6,113 bases of DNA from an uncultured Dialister sp. Lineage in GTDB: Bacteria > Bacillota > Negativicutes > Veillonellales > Dialisteraceae. Both the position numbers and the translations under genes were made by a program. Every line of letters begins with the position of its first letter. The first letter of the stretch is position 1. The notes under the pieces were generated by a model that did no database searches, was not told where the DNA came from, and was given only the letters and a program-made list of their open reading frames with translations. The DNA lies in assembly GCA_900545365.1 (NCBI GenBank), contig UQYL01000047.1, positions 1-6,113 of the forward strand, written 5' to 3'. Below, in pieces: positions 1 to 5,308 of the stretch.

Positions 1-267
1 TTTTTGCAGGACGTACAGAAAAAAGGCGCATATCTGAAAGAAAAAATCGAAAAAATGCCTCACGTTGAAAACGTGGCAGGTCTGGGCATGATGCTGGGCA
101 TCCAGTTGGATGTGGAAGCAAAACCCGTTATCAACGCTTTGCTGGAAGCAGGACTTCTGGTACTTTCCGCAAAGACCAAAATCCGTCTGCTGCCTCCTTT
201 GACCATCTCACAGGAGGAACTGGACAAAGGGCTTACCATTTTGGAACAGACACTGGCTTCACTTTGA
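1..267 (+). CDS. argD: Acetylornithine aminotransferase, C-terminal fragment
   Basis: This is the 3' end of a class-III, pyridoxal-phosphate-dependent aminotransferase. Its start lies left of the window, and the frame is open from base 1. The 88 visible codons cover the small C-terminal domain. They include a GLGMMLGIQL strand, then a GLLVLSAKTKIRLLPPLTIS segment, which is the characteristic ArgD ending where the RLLPPL stretch helps shape the substrate site. A final helix beginning EELDKG closes the protein. In the family, ArgD converts N-acetylglutamate semialdehyde to N2-acetylornithine in cytosolic arginine synthesis. The PLP lysine is not in the window. The complete argF starts 20 bases downstream on the same strand, which supports argD over another class-III aminotransferase such as ornithine or GABA aminotransferase. 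Its base composition matches the first third of argF and not the rest of the window. Confidence 0.88.
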   Translation, partial: FLQDVQKKGAYLKEKIEKMPHVENVAGLGMMLGIQLDVEAKPVINALLEAGLLVLSAKTKIRLLPPLTISQEELDKGLTILEQTLASL

Positions 268-287
268 TTGAGAAAGGAAGATAATAT

Positions 288-1208
288 ATGAAACATTTTC
301 TGAAACTTTTAGACCTGACAACAGAAGAAATCCTGGAACTGCTGGACCTGGCAGACCAGTTGAAATTACAGAAAAAACAGGGCATTGAACACCCTATCCT
401 GAAAGGTAAAACACTGGGCATGATTTTTGAAAAATCCTCCACCAGAACCCGTGTATCCTTTGAAACAGGCATGTATCAGCTGGGCGGTCACGCGCTGTTC
501 ATCAGCTCCAAAGACGCACAGATTGGTCGTGGCGAACCTACAGAAGACACCGCAAGAGTCCTGTCCCGTTATCTGGACGGCATCATGATCCGCACGTACG
601 CCCAGAGCGAGGTGGAGGAGTTTGCGCAATACGCGGACGTGCCGGTCATCAACGCGCTCACTGATCTGCTCCATCCCTGCCAGGTGCTGACGGATCTCCT
701 CACCATGCAGGAGTATAAGGGCAAAAACCTGAAAGGGCTTCATTTCGCCTATATCGGGGACGGGAACAATATGGCCAATTCCTATCTCTACGGCTGCGCG
801 AAGGCGGGCATCCACTGCACCATTGCCTGCCCGAAGGGGTACGAGCCGAATAAAGACGTGCTGGCGAAGGCGCTGGAAGACGCGAAGGCGACCGGCGCGG
901 TGCTGAAGGTGGTGGAAGATCCGGCGGAAGCGGCAAAGGACGCGGATGTGCTCGCCACCGACACCTGGACGAGCATGGGCGAGGAAGCGGAGAAGGAAGT
1001 GCGGGAAAAGGTCTTCCGGGGCTACCAGATCAACAGGGAGCTCCTGGCGCTGGCCGACAAAGAGGCGATCGTCCTCCACTGCCTCCCGGCGTACCGCGGC
1101 AAGGAGATCACGGAAGAGGTGCTGGAAGGATACGCTCACGTCATTTTCGACGAAGCGGAGAACCGTCTCCACACGCAGAAGGCGGTCATGGCTCTCACCA
1201 TGGGCTGA
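288..1208 (+). CDS. argF: Ornithine carbamoyltransferase (complete)
   Basis: The enzyme transfers the carbamoyl group from carbamoyl phosphate to ornithine to give citrulline, in the cytosol. The 306 residues are a normal family length. The carbamoyl-phosphate loop STRTR is at residues 51-55 and HPCQ at 129-132. The ornithine-side motif is DTWTSMG at 225-231, where families usually show DVW or DTW. HCLP, with the catalytic cysteine, is at 264-267, followed by AYRG. The ATG at 288 has an AAAGGAAG ribosome site at 273-280. It follows the argD stop by 20 bases, so the two are probably one operon. A U-tailed hairpin at 1244-1281 ends it. The odd feature is composition: codons before about residue 100 are AT-richer (GAA, AAA, ACA, CGT/AGA), and those after are GC-rich (GCG, GTG, ATC, CTC). 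The change falls at the conserved DGIMIR segment, yet all motifs remain in frame. A catabolic arcB-type role is possible by homology, but the argD neighbour favours biosynthesis. Confidence 0.96.
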   Translation: MKHFLKLLDLTTEEILELLDLADQLKLQKKQGIEHPILKGKTLGMIFEKSSTRTRVSFETGMYQLGGHALFISSKDAQIGRGEPTEDTARVLSRYLDGIMIRTYAQSEVEEFAQYADVPVINALTDLLHPCQVLTDLLTMQEYKGKNLKGLHFAYIGDGNNMANSYLYGCAKAGIHCTIACPKGYEPNKDVLAKALEDAKATGAVLKVVEDPAEAAKDADVLATDTWTSMGEEAEKEVREKVFRGYQINRELLALADKEAIVLHCLPAYRGKEITEEVLEGYAHVIFDEAENRLHTQKAVMALTMG

Positions 1209-1218
1209 GCGGGACAAT

Positions 1219-1241
1219 AAAAAAACGCTCCGGAAGGAGCG
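1219..1241 (-). terminator. Second hairpin terminator for the AEC transporter operon
   Basis: The arms CGCTCC (1226-1231) and GGAGCG (1236-1241) enclose a GGAA loop. On the minus strand the stem is followed by seven T (1225 down to 1219). It lies beyond the larger hairpin for transcripts coming from the AEC genes, so it would act as a back-up stop on that strand only. On the plus strand it is followed by A residues and would not terminate. Confidence 0.75.
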
Positions 1242-1243
1242 AA

Positions 1244-1281
1244 AAAAAGCCGTTTCCCTTTTTTCGGGGAAGCGGCTTTTT
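1244..1281. terminator. Bidirectional intrinsic terminator between convergent genes
   Basis: A nearly perfect 15-bp stem pairs 1244-1258 with 1267-1281, with one G-T pair and an 8-base loop at 1259-1266. Its outer arms are an A-run on the left and a T-run on the right. It therefore reads as a U-tailed hairpin in both directions, serving argF from the left and the AEC pair from the right. Confidence 0.85.
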
Positions 1282-1290
1282 GTATGGCAG

Positions 1291-2271
1291 TCATCCGATG
1301 GGGAAGAGAACGCGGGCGGCATAGATGACGACGGTCATGGTGGCGCAGGAAAGGAAGGTGCTCATCATGACGAGCTCCGTCGCGAAGTCTTCGTAATTGT
1401 GAAATTCCACGGCATAGAGCACGGAATTGACCGCCGAGGGAACGCAGGACATGATGAGGATGACCTGGCTGGTGACGGCGGAGAAGCCCGTGCCGAAGGT
1501 ATTCCACAGGACGATGAGCGCCCACGAGAGGGCGGGGCCCACGACGAGCCGGACGAAGCAGCCCAGCCAGGCATCGGCGTCTCCGAAGGAAATGCGGCTC
1601 CGGTGGATCTGCATGCCGAGCGCCATCATGACGATGGCTACGAGGGCGTTCGCGCAGTTTTCAAAGACCGGCCAGATGGGGGTCGTCGTCATGTCGAATC
1701 CGATGATCTTTATGGTGAAAACAGCGCAGAGCGTATAGAGCACGGGCATATGGAGGATGACCCGGATGGTGTCGCGCGGGGAGAGCCGTCCTTTGCCCGC
1801 CTGGTAGAGACCGAGCGTATTCAGGGTGAGATTCATCTGGACGAGGGTCATGGTGCTCGCCGCGAGGGCTTCCGCCAGGTAGGGCGTCGTGCCGTCGGCG
1901 GAGATGTAGGGGGCGTTCGTGAAGATGAGCGCCACCAGGGCGACGCCGATATTGCCGTTGTTGGAGAACATGGTGCCGTTTTTGAAGGCTTCCGTCTTGC
2001 CCGGCGCGAATCCGCGGAGCTTTCCGATGAACGCGCCGAGCGCGCCGAGGACGGCCATCTGGACGCAGCAGAAGAGGAAGACATTGGCCAGATTCATATC
2101 GAGCTTCGCACAGTAGATGCTGTAGAAAATGAAGCACGGCAGGACGATGAAGAAGGTGAGCTTCGTCAGGGAGGCGACGGCGAGCTGGAAGCGCCGGTCC
2201 ATGAAGTAGCCGATGACCACGAAGAGGATGAGCGGCAGGATATTGTCGGTGATGATGCTGAGAAATGCCAT
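1291..2271 (-). CDS. AEC-family (auxin efflux carrier/malate permease) transporter, downstream paralogue
   Basis: This is an integral membrane protein of 326 residues, a normal size for the AEC family (Mem_trans, PF03547), a bile/arsenite/riboflavin-type fold of about ten helices. Hydrophobic segments start at residue 4 and alternate with short charged loops. The first half carries FSNNGNIG (102-109), the Asn/Gly-rich break typical of these carriers. The second half has a matching break at VPSAVNSV (277-284). Bacterial members export or exchange carboxylates such as malate, but the substrate cannot be read from sequence. The start at 2271 is set by a GGAGG site (2277-2281) five bases ahead, directly abutting the stop codon of the upstream paralogue at 2282-2284. 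The 10-base gap implies one transcript and probable translational coupling. Two hairpin terminators follow its end. The family call is firm and the function is not. Confidence 0.92.
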   Translation of the reverse strand: MAFLSIITDNILPLILFVVIGYFMDRRFQLAVASLTKLTFFIVLPCFIFYSIYCAKLDMNLANVFLFCCVQMAVLGALGAFIGKLRGFAPGKTEAFKNGTMFSNNGNIGVALVALIFTNAPYISADGTTPYLAEALAASTMTLVQMNLTLNTLGLYQAGKGRLSPRDTIRVILHMPVLYTLCAVFTIKIIGFDMTTTPIWPVFENCANALVAIVMMALGMQIHRSRISFGDADAWLGCFVRLVVGPALSWALIVLWNTFGTGFSAVTSQVILIMSCVPSAVNSVLYAVEFHNYEDFATELVMMSTFLSCATMTVVIYAARVLFPIG

Positions 2272-2281
2272 GGCTGCCTCC

Positions 2282-3250
2282 TTACATGCCCACCGGGTAG
2301 AGAATCTGCGCCGCGAAGATCACAGCGGTCATGGTGATGACGCCGAGGAAGGTCGAGGCGAGAACGGACTGCGCCGCGAACCAGGAGTGATTTTTGTATT
2401 CCGCCGCGTACATGACGATGGTGAAGCTCGGCGGGATGGACGCGGTGATGAGGAAGACCTGCGCCTGCACGGGGGTGAAGCAGCCTGCCGCCTCGATGAT
2501 GCACCATGCCAGGAAGGGCGCGAGGAGGAGCTTCTGCGTCGCCGCCGCGAGGACCGCCGCCGTGGGGCGGTGAAGTTTTGAGCGGTGGAGCTGCGCGCCG
2601 ACGATGACGGTGATCATGACGATGTACGCGCCGGAGAAGTGGTGGAGCGCCGGCCAGAGGAAGGTGCTCTGGAGCGGGAAGCCCGTGTATTCGATGAAGG
2701 AACCGAGAAGCGCGGCGTAGAGCGCTGGCATGCGGAACAGGTAGGACAGGAAGGCTCCCGCCGAGGGCATGGCTGCGCGGATCTGGCACGCGCCGAAAAG
2801 ATTCACGGCGATATTCATAAGGATGAGGATGAGCACGACACTGCTCCGCGCTTCATCGAGGAAGGGCGCTTCCCCGCCGGACAGGAAGGGGGCGTGGCTG
2901 TAGATGAAGACGATGAGGACGATGCCGATGTTGCCGGCATTGGAATAGGCGGATACCGCCTGGTAGACGGCGCGCCGTTCCCCGGTGACGCCGAGGAGAG
3001 GGGCTGTCGCGCGGGCGATGAGGAGCATGAGAAGAAGCAGGATGATGAAGGCCGGGATGAGGATGAGCGATGACATGTCCGGCCTGTACTGCACCATGCT
3101 GTAAAGAATGAAGCTGGGCAGGATGACCCAGATGACGAGCTTGTTGTATGTATTCAGATCAAGGGTGAATTTCGAATCCAGAAAGTATCCCGCCGCGATG
3201 AAGAGGAAGAGGGGCAGGATGTCATTGACAAGGATATGGAGGATGTCCAT
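2282..3250 (-). CDS. AEC-family (auxin efflux carrier/malate permease) transporter, upstream paralogue
   Basis: This 322-residue membrane protein is a paralogue of its downstream neighbour. Both begin with DILPL- or NILPL-type first helices followed by GYF and an aspartate. Both share an LPSFILYS / LPCFIFYS second helix (44-51 here) and the Asn/Gly-rich break, here SNAGNIG at 103-109. A second break, SIPPSFT, is at 271-277, and both end in a similar (A/P)xxLxPxG tail. Elsewhere the two sequences differ widely, so the duplication is old or the genes were acquired separately. The ATG at 3250 has an AGGA site in AAAGGAA a few bases upstream, and a promoter lies about 65 bases upstream. As first gene of a two-gene operon it may work with, or alongside, the second carrier. 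Transport of an organic anion such as malate is the family expectation; the substrate is unknown. Confidence 0.92.
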   Translation of the reverse strand: MDILHILVNDILPLFLFIAAGYFLDSKFTLDLNTYNKLVIWVILPSFILYSMVQYRPDMSSLILIPAFIILLLLMLLIARATAPLLGVTGERRAVYQAVSAYSNAGNIGIVLIVFIYSHAPFLSGGEAPFLDEARSSVVLILILMNIAVNLFGACQIRAAMPSAGAFLSYLFRMPALYAALLGSFIEYTGFPLQSTFLWPALHHFSGAYIVMITVIVGAQLHRSKLHRPTAAVLAAATQKLLLAPFLAWCIIEAAGCFTPVQAQVFLITASIPPSFTIVMYAAEYKNHSWFAAQSVLASTFLGVITMTAVIFAAQILYPVGM

Positions 3251-3315
3251 GGGAATTCCTTTCTTTGCGCCGGAAGGCGGCTTGTATCCTCAAACAAGGG
3301 GAATAGAATCGTTTT

Positions 3316-3344
3316 ATTATATAGCGGGGAAAAGAGCGGCGCAA
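3316..3344 (-). promoter_or_regulatory. Probable sigma-70-type promoter of the AEC operon
   Basis: Read on the minus strand, TTGCGC (3344-3339) and a perfect TATAAT (3321-3316) are separated by 17 bases. The -35 box matches consensus only in TTG, but the -10 and spacing are ideal. It gives a leader of about 60 bases before the start at 3250. It begins right after the stop of the secreted-protein gene at 3350, so the AEC pair can be transcribed independently of that gene. Confidence 0.6.
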
Positions 3345-3349
3345 GGCGG

Positions 3350-4009
3350 TCAGAAGCGGAGCTCGCCGCCCGCTTTGTCCGTCCCGAGAATGAGGCGCCA
3401 GAGTCCCCATGCGGAGAGCGCGTCCGCCGCGGCCGTGCCGGGGCAGCGGAGCGAGCCACCTTCCCAGGCGGCGCAGAGGGCGATCTTTTTCGTGTCCCTG
3501 TCGATGAGGAACTGCACCCAGCGGCCGTTTTTATCGAAGTAGGTGAGCGTCCAGCAGCGGAATTCCTTCCCGCCGGGAGCTCTGAAGGTATTCTCCGTGT
3601 ACATGCCCGTGTCCGGTTCATTTTGGTAAATGTCGGCGCGGCTGTAGGGATAGACTTTTCCGAAACGGCGGATCACATCCGCCGCGGGCGAGCCGACGGA
3701 GAGGCCTCCGGGGAGGGGCTCGCCCGGCCGCAGCCAGAGCACGATGCGGAGCCGGCCTTTCCCGACGGTGTACGGCGGGAGGGGATCGTCCGCGGAGCCT
3801 TCCGCGAAGAAGACCGCGCTGTCTTTCCGGAGCCAGCCGGTGTCGCCGCCGCTTTCGCGGCTTCTCGTGTAATCCCCGCTTTTGAGGAGGGCGGGCACGG
3901 GACGGTCTTCGCCGAAGGGCGGCGGGGGCGCGGCGTTTTCCGTCCAGGCGGAAGCGGTAAGACACGGCGCGAGGAGCGCAGCGGCGAGGAAGAGGGACAA
4001 GAGGCGCAT
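3350..4009 (-). CDS. Small secreted protein of unknown function
   Basis: I do not recognise this 219-residue protein. Residues 1-21 form a clear signal peptide: Arg at position 2, a hydrophobic Leu/Ala core, and an ASA|W signal-peptidase-I site. Cys16 sits in LAPC, which is a poor lipobox because of the proline, so a lipoprotein is less likely. The mature part is rich in Gly, Pro and charged residues and has no further membrane helix. Residues 102-119 (GLSVGSPAADVIRRFGKV) resemble the G-x-S-x-x-D-V-x-x-x-x-G-K-V helix-turn seen in BamE/SmpA-like and DUF4309-like small domains. Strands follow at about 150-170 (CWTLTYFDKNGRWVQFLI). That resemblance is a pattern match only. The ATG at 4009 is set by an AAAGGAGAT site (4023-4015), and a promoter lies just beyond. 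Three cysteines (152, 179, 189) remain in the mature part. It is on the same strand as the AEC pair, but that pair has its own promoter, so no functional link is implied. Confidence 0.75.
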   Translation of the reverse strand: MRLLSLFLAAALLAPCLTASAWTENAAPPPPFGEDRPVPALLKSGDYTRSRESGGDTGWLRKDSAVFFAEGSADDPLPPYTVGKGRLRIVLWLRPGEPLPGGLSVGSPAADVIRRFGKVYPYSRADIYQNEPDTGMYTENTFRAPGGKEFRCWTLTYFDKNGRWVQFLIDRDTKKIALCAAWEGGSLRCPGTAAADALSAWGLWRLILGTDKAGGELRF

Positions 4010-4037
4010 GGCAGATCTCCTTTCTGTTTTTCCTTTT

Positions 4038-4046
4038 ATTGTAGCA
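4038..4046 (-). promoter_or_regulatory. Extended -10 promoter of the secreted-protein gene
   Basis: On the minus strand the sequence TGCTACAAT (4046-4038) is an extended -10 element: TG, one base, then TACAAT, which matches TATAAT in five of six positions. No good -35 is seen 17 bases upstream, as is usual for extended -10 promoters. The ATG is about 28 bases downstream, with the ribosome site between. Confidence 0.5.
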
Positions 4047-4075
4047 CAGCGGCGCAGAGCAGCGGGAAAGGTGGA

Positions 4076-4104
4076 TTGACAATAAAAAAAGGATTATATA
4101 AAAT
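4076..4104 (+). promoter_or_regulatory. Strong promoter of tRNA-Ser
   Basis: A perfect TTGACA (4076-4081) is followed after 17 bases by TAAAAT (4099-4104), five of six matches to TATAAT. The spacer is very AT-rich, unlike the surroundings. Transcription would begin at about 4111, only some five bases before the mature 5' end of the tRNA. It lies back to back with the minus-strand promoter at 4038-4046. Confidence 0.8.
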
Positions 4105-4115
4105 ATTACTGTTAT

Positions 4116-4205
4116 GGAAGGGTGTCCGAGCGGTTGAAGGAGGCGGTCTTGAAAACCGTTAACTTCGTGAGAGGTTCATGGGTTCGAATCCCATCCCTTC
4201 CGCCA
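4116..4205 (+). tRNA. tRNA-Ser, anticodon UGA
   Basis: The 90 bases fold as a class-II tRNA. The acceptor stem is GGAAGGG (4116-4122) with CCCTTCC (4195-4201), discriminator G at 4202, and an encoded CCA at 4203-4205. The anticodon stem pairs 4143-4147 with 4155-4159 around the loop CTTGAAA, giving anticodon TGA at 4150-4152, which reads UCA and other UCN serine codons. A long variable arm pairs AACTT (4161-4165) with AGGTT (4172-4176), diagnostic of serine or leucine. The T stem is ATGGG/CCCAT around TTCGAAT. The G discriminator base fits serine. It has its own promoter and a terminator 15 bases beyond its end. Confidence 0.97.
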
Positions 4206-4219
4206 ATTTATATGTGAGG

Positions 4220-4243
4220 GCGCTGCGGAGAAGCAGCGCTTTT
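4220..4243 (+). terminator. Hairpin terminator after tRNA-Ser
   Basis: A perfect 7-bp stem GCGCTGC (4220-4226) / GCAGCGC (4233-4239) with a GGAGAA loop is followed by TTTTCT. The short U-tract suggests incomplete termination. The YitT-family gene's ribosome site begins only 8 bases later, so some transcripts may read through into that gene. Confidence 0.7.
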
Positions 4244-4261
4244 CTGTATGGGAGGTGGAGC

Positions 4262-5128
4262 ATGACTATTGCGGGCAGAGCGCTTCCTTCGGTGAAGAGC
4301 ATCCTGGAGCATCTGGTGGGCCTCTTTGTGGGGGCCATGATCTATTCCGCCGGGCTGAATCTTTTCCTCGTGCCGAATCAGATCATCGACGGCGGCGTGG
4401 TCGGCGTGGGGCTGATCGCGACGGAGCTCACCGGCATCCCTTTCAGCGTGTGGGTGGTGCTCCTGAATATCCCCTTTTTCATCCTGGGATACCGGAAAGT
4501 GGGAGCGAGCCTCGCGGCGTATGCCATGGCGGCCGTCCTCATCCTCTCCTTCTGGAGCCCCATTTTTGAGGAGATGCCGCCCTTCACGACGGACCCCTTC
4601 CTGGCGACCATCTTCGGCGGCGTCATCATCGGGATCGGCGTGGGCATCGTCATCCGGAGCGGCGGCTCGCTGGACGGCACGGAGATCATGGCGATCTGGC
4701 TCGACCGGCGGTCGGCCTTCTCCGTGGGGGAGATCGTCATGTTCTGCAATATTTTCATCCTCGGCAGCGCGGGCTTCGTTTTCAGCTGGAACAGCGCCAT
4801 GTATTCCCTCGTGGCGTACTTCATCTGCTCGAAGATGATCGATATCGTTTCCGCGGGCCTCGACGAATCGAAGGGTGTCTTCATCGTCACGGAGAAGTCC
4901 GACGAAGTGGGCGACGCCATCATGAACCAGATGCACCGCGCGGTGACATTCATCCACGGTGAAGGGGGCTATCTTCGGAACGATAAGAATATCCTCTACT
5001 GCGTCATTTCCCGTCTCGAAGTGACGCGCCTCAAATTCATCACCCACGATATCGACCCGCAGGCGTTCCTTTCCGTCTTCGACGTGAGGGAAGTGCAGGG
5101 CGGTTTCCTGAAAAAGAAAAGACACTGA
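4262..5128 (+). CDS. YitT-family membrane protein with C-terminal DUF2179 domain
   Basis: This is a 288-residue membrane protein of the YitT family. An N-terminal membrane domain (PF02588) has about five helices over residues 15-200, with family-type glycine motifs: a DGGVVGVGLI turn at 43-52 and GGSLDGTEI at 134-142. A soluble C-terminal DUF2179 domain (PF10035) spans about 205-282. In it one sees the HGEGGY turn (232-237), the ILYCVISRLEVTRLK strand and helix (244-258), and DPQAF (265-269). The DUF2179 domain is predicted to adopt a small ferredoxin/PII-like fold. The molecular function of the family is unsettled and no substrate can be assigned. The frame is open further upstream into the tRNA, but the ATG at 4262 is chosen because GGAGGT (4251-4256) lies five bases ahead. 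No separate promoter is obvious between the tRNA and this gene, so it may depend on read-through from the tRNA promoter. A strong terminator abuts its stop. Confidence 0.93.
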   Translation: MTIAGRALPSVKSILEHLVGLFVGAMIYSAGLNLFLVPNQIIDGGVVGVGLIATELTGIPFSVWVVLLNIPFFILGYRKVGASLAAYAMAAVLILSFWSPIFEEMPPFTTDPFLATIFGGVIIGIGVGIVIRSGGSLDGTEIMAIWLDRRSAFSVGEIVMFCNIFILGSAGFVFSWNSAMYSLVAYFICSKMIDIVSAGLDESKGVFIVTEKSDEVGDAIMNQMHRAVTFIHGEGGYLRNDKNILYCVISRLEVTRLKFITHDIDPQAFLSVFDVREVQGGFLKKKRH

Positions 5129-5153
5129 GAGCTCCGGAGCGGGGCTCTTTTTT
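5128..5153 (+). terminator. Intrinsic terminator of the YitT-family gene
   Basis: An 8-bp stem pairs 5128-5135 (AGAGCTCC) with 5141-5148 (GGGGCTCT), with one T-G pair and a GGAGC loop. It runs into six T (5148-5153). The first stem base is the last base of the stop codon. Confidence 0.85.
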
Positions 5154-5173
5154 ATGCGCCCGCGGAGGGGGAC

Positions 5174-5198
5174 GCGCTTTTCCCCGGAAGGAAAGCGC
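5174..5198. other. Imperfect hairpin in the intergenic region
   Basis: GCGCTTT then CC (5174-5180, 5182-5183) pairs with GGAAAGCGC (5190-5198), with T5181 bulged and a six-base loop. No T-run follows on either strand that would make a standard terminator, so its role is unclear. It sits between the YitT-gene terminator and the next promoter. It could be a second transcription stop or chance in GC-rich DNA. Confidence 0.3.
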
Positions 5199-5222
5199 CA
5201 AAATAAAAATTTTATTAAACTC

Positions 5223-5250
5223 TTGCAATGGGCTGTATTTATATTAGAAT
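5223..5250 (+). promoter_or_regulatory. Probable promoter of the MFS transporter gene
   Basis: TTGCAA (5223-5228; four of six to TTGACA) and TAGAAT (5245-5250; five of six to TATAAT) are 16 bases apart, in a markedly AT-rich stretch (5200-5255) within GC-rich DNA. Transcription would begin at about 5257, giving a leader of about 52 bases before the ATG at 5309. Confidence 0.6.
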
Positions 5251-5269
5251 AAATGACAGTGTGTGCATT

Positions 5270-5292
5270 CCCGCGCCGCGGCGTGGGTTTTT
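5270..5292 (+). promoter_or_regulatory. Terminator-like hairpin in the leader of the MFS gene
   Basis: A 7-bp stem pairs CCCGCGC (5270-5276) with GCGTGGG (5281-5287), with one G-T pair and a four-base loop. It is followed at once by TTTTT (5288-5292). It lies after the promoter and before the ribosome site (AAGGGGAGG, 5293-5301) of the next gene, where an attenuator would sit. No alternative antiterminator pairing, peptide or ligand domain is evident in the short leader. Confidence 0.45.
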
Positions 5293-5308
5293 AAGGGGAG
5301 GGAAACAG

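Noticed and set aside
366..1322. A 318-codon minus-strand open frame antisense to argF
   Set aside because: The opposite frame encodes a complete ornithine carbamoyltransferase. This one has no domain and would run through the terminator hairpins.
946..2337. A 463-codon plus-strand open frame overlapping the end of argF and antisense to the downstream AEC gene
   Set aside because: The translation is low-complexity, very rich in Arg, Glu, Asp, His and Gly, with no domain. It mirrors the third-position GC of a real membrane protein gene on the other strand and has no ribosome site.
3330..3369. A terminator for the secreted-protein gene on the minus strand (GCGGCG/CGCCGC arms followed by TCTTTT)
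   Set aside because: The stem is only 6 bp with a 22-base loop, starts inside the coding region, and overlaps the -35 of the AEC promoter. It is too weak to annotate.
3236..4162. A 308-codon plus-strand open frame antisense to the secreted-protein gene and running into the tRNA
   Set aside because: It has a biased Arg/Gly/Glu/Ala composition, overlaps a tRNA and two promoters, and has no ribosome site. The minus strand shows a signal peptide and ribosome site instead.
4178..4261. An extended N-terminus for the YitT-family protein starting inside the tRNA
   Set aside because: It would begin in the tRNA T-arm and pass through the terminator hairpin. The ATG at 4262 has a strong ribosome site and gives the usual protein length.
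4208..5125. A 305-codon minus-strand open frame covering the whole YitT-family gene
   Set aside because: It is rich in Asp, His, Glu and Arg with no recognisable fold, and is an antisense shadow of a gene with clear family motifs and a good ribosome site.
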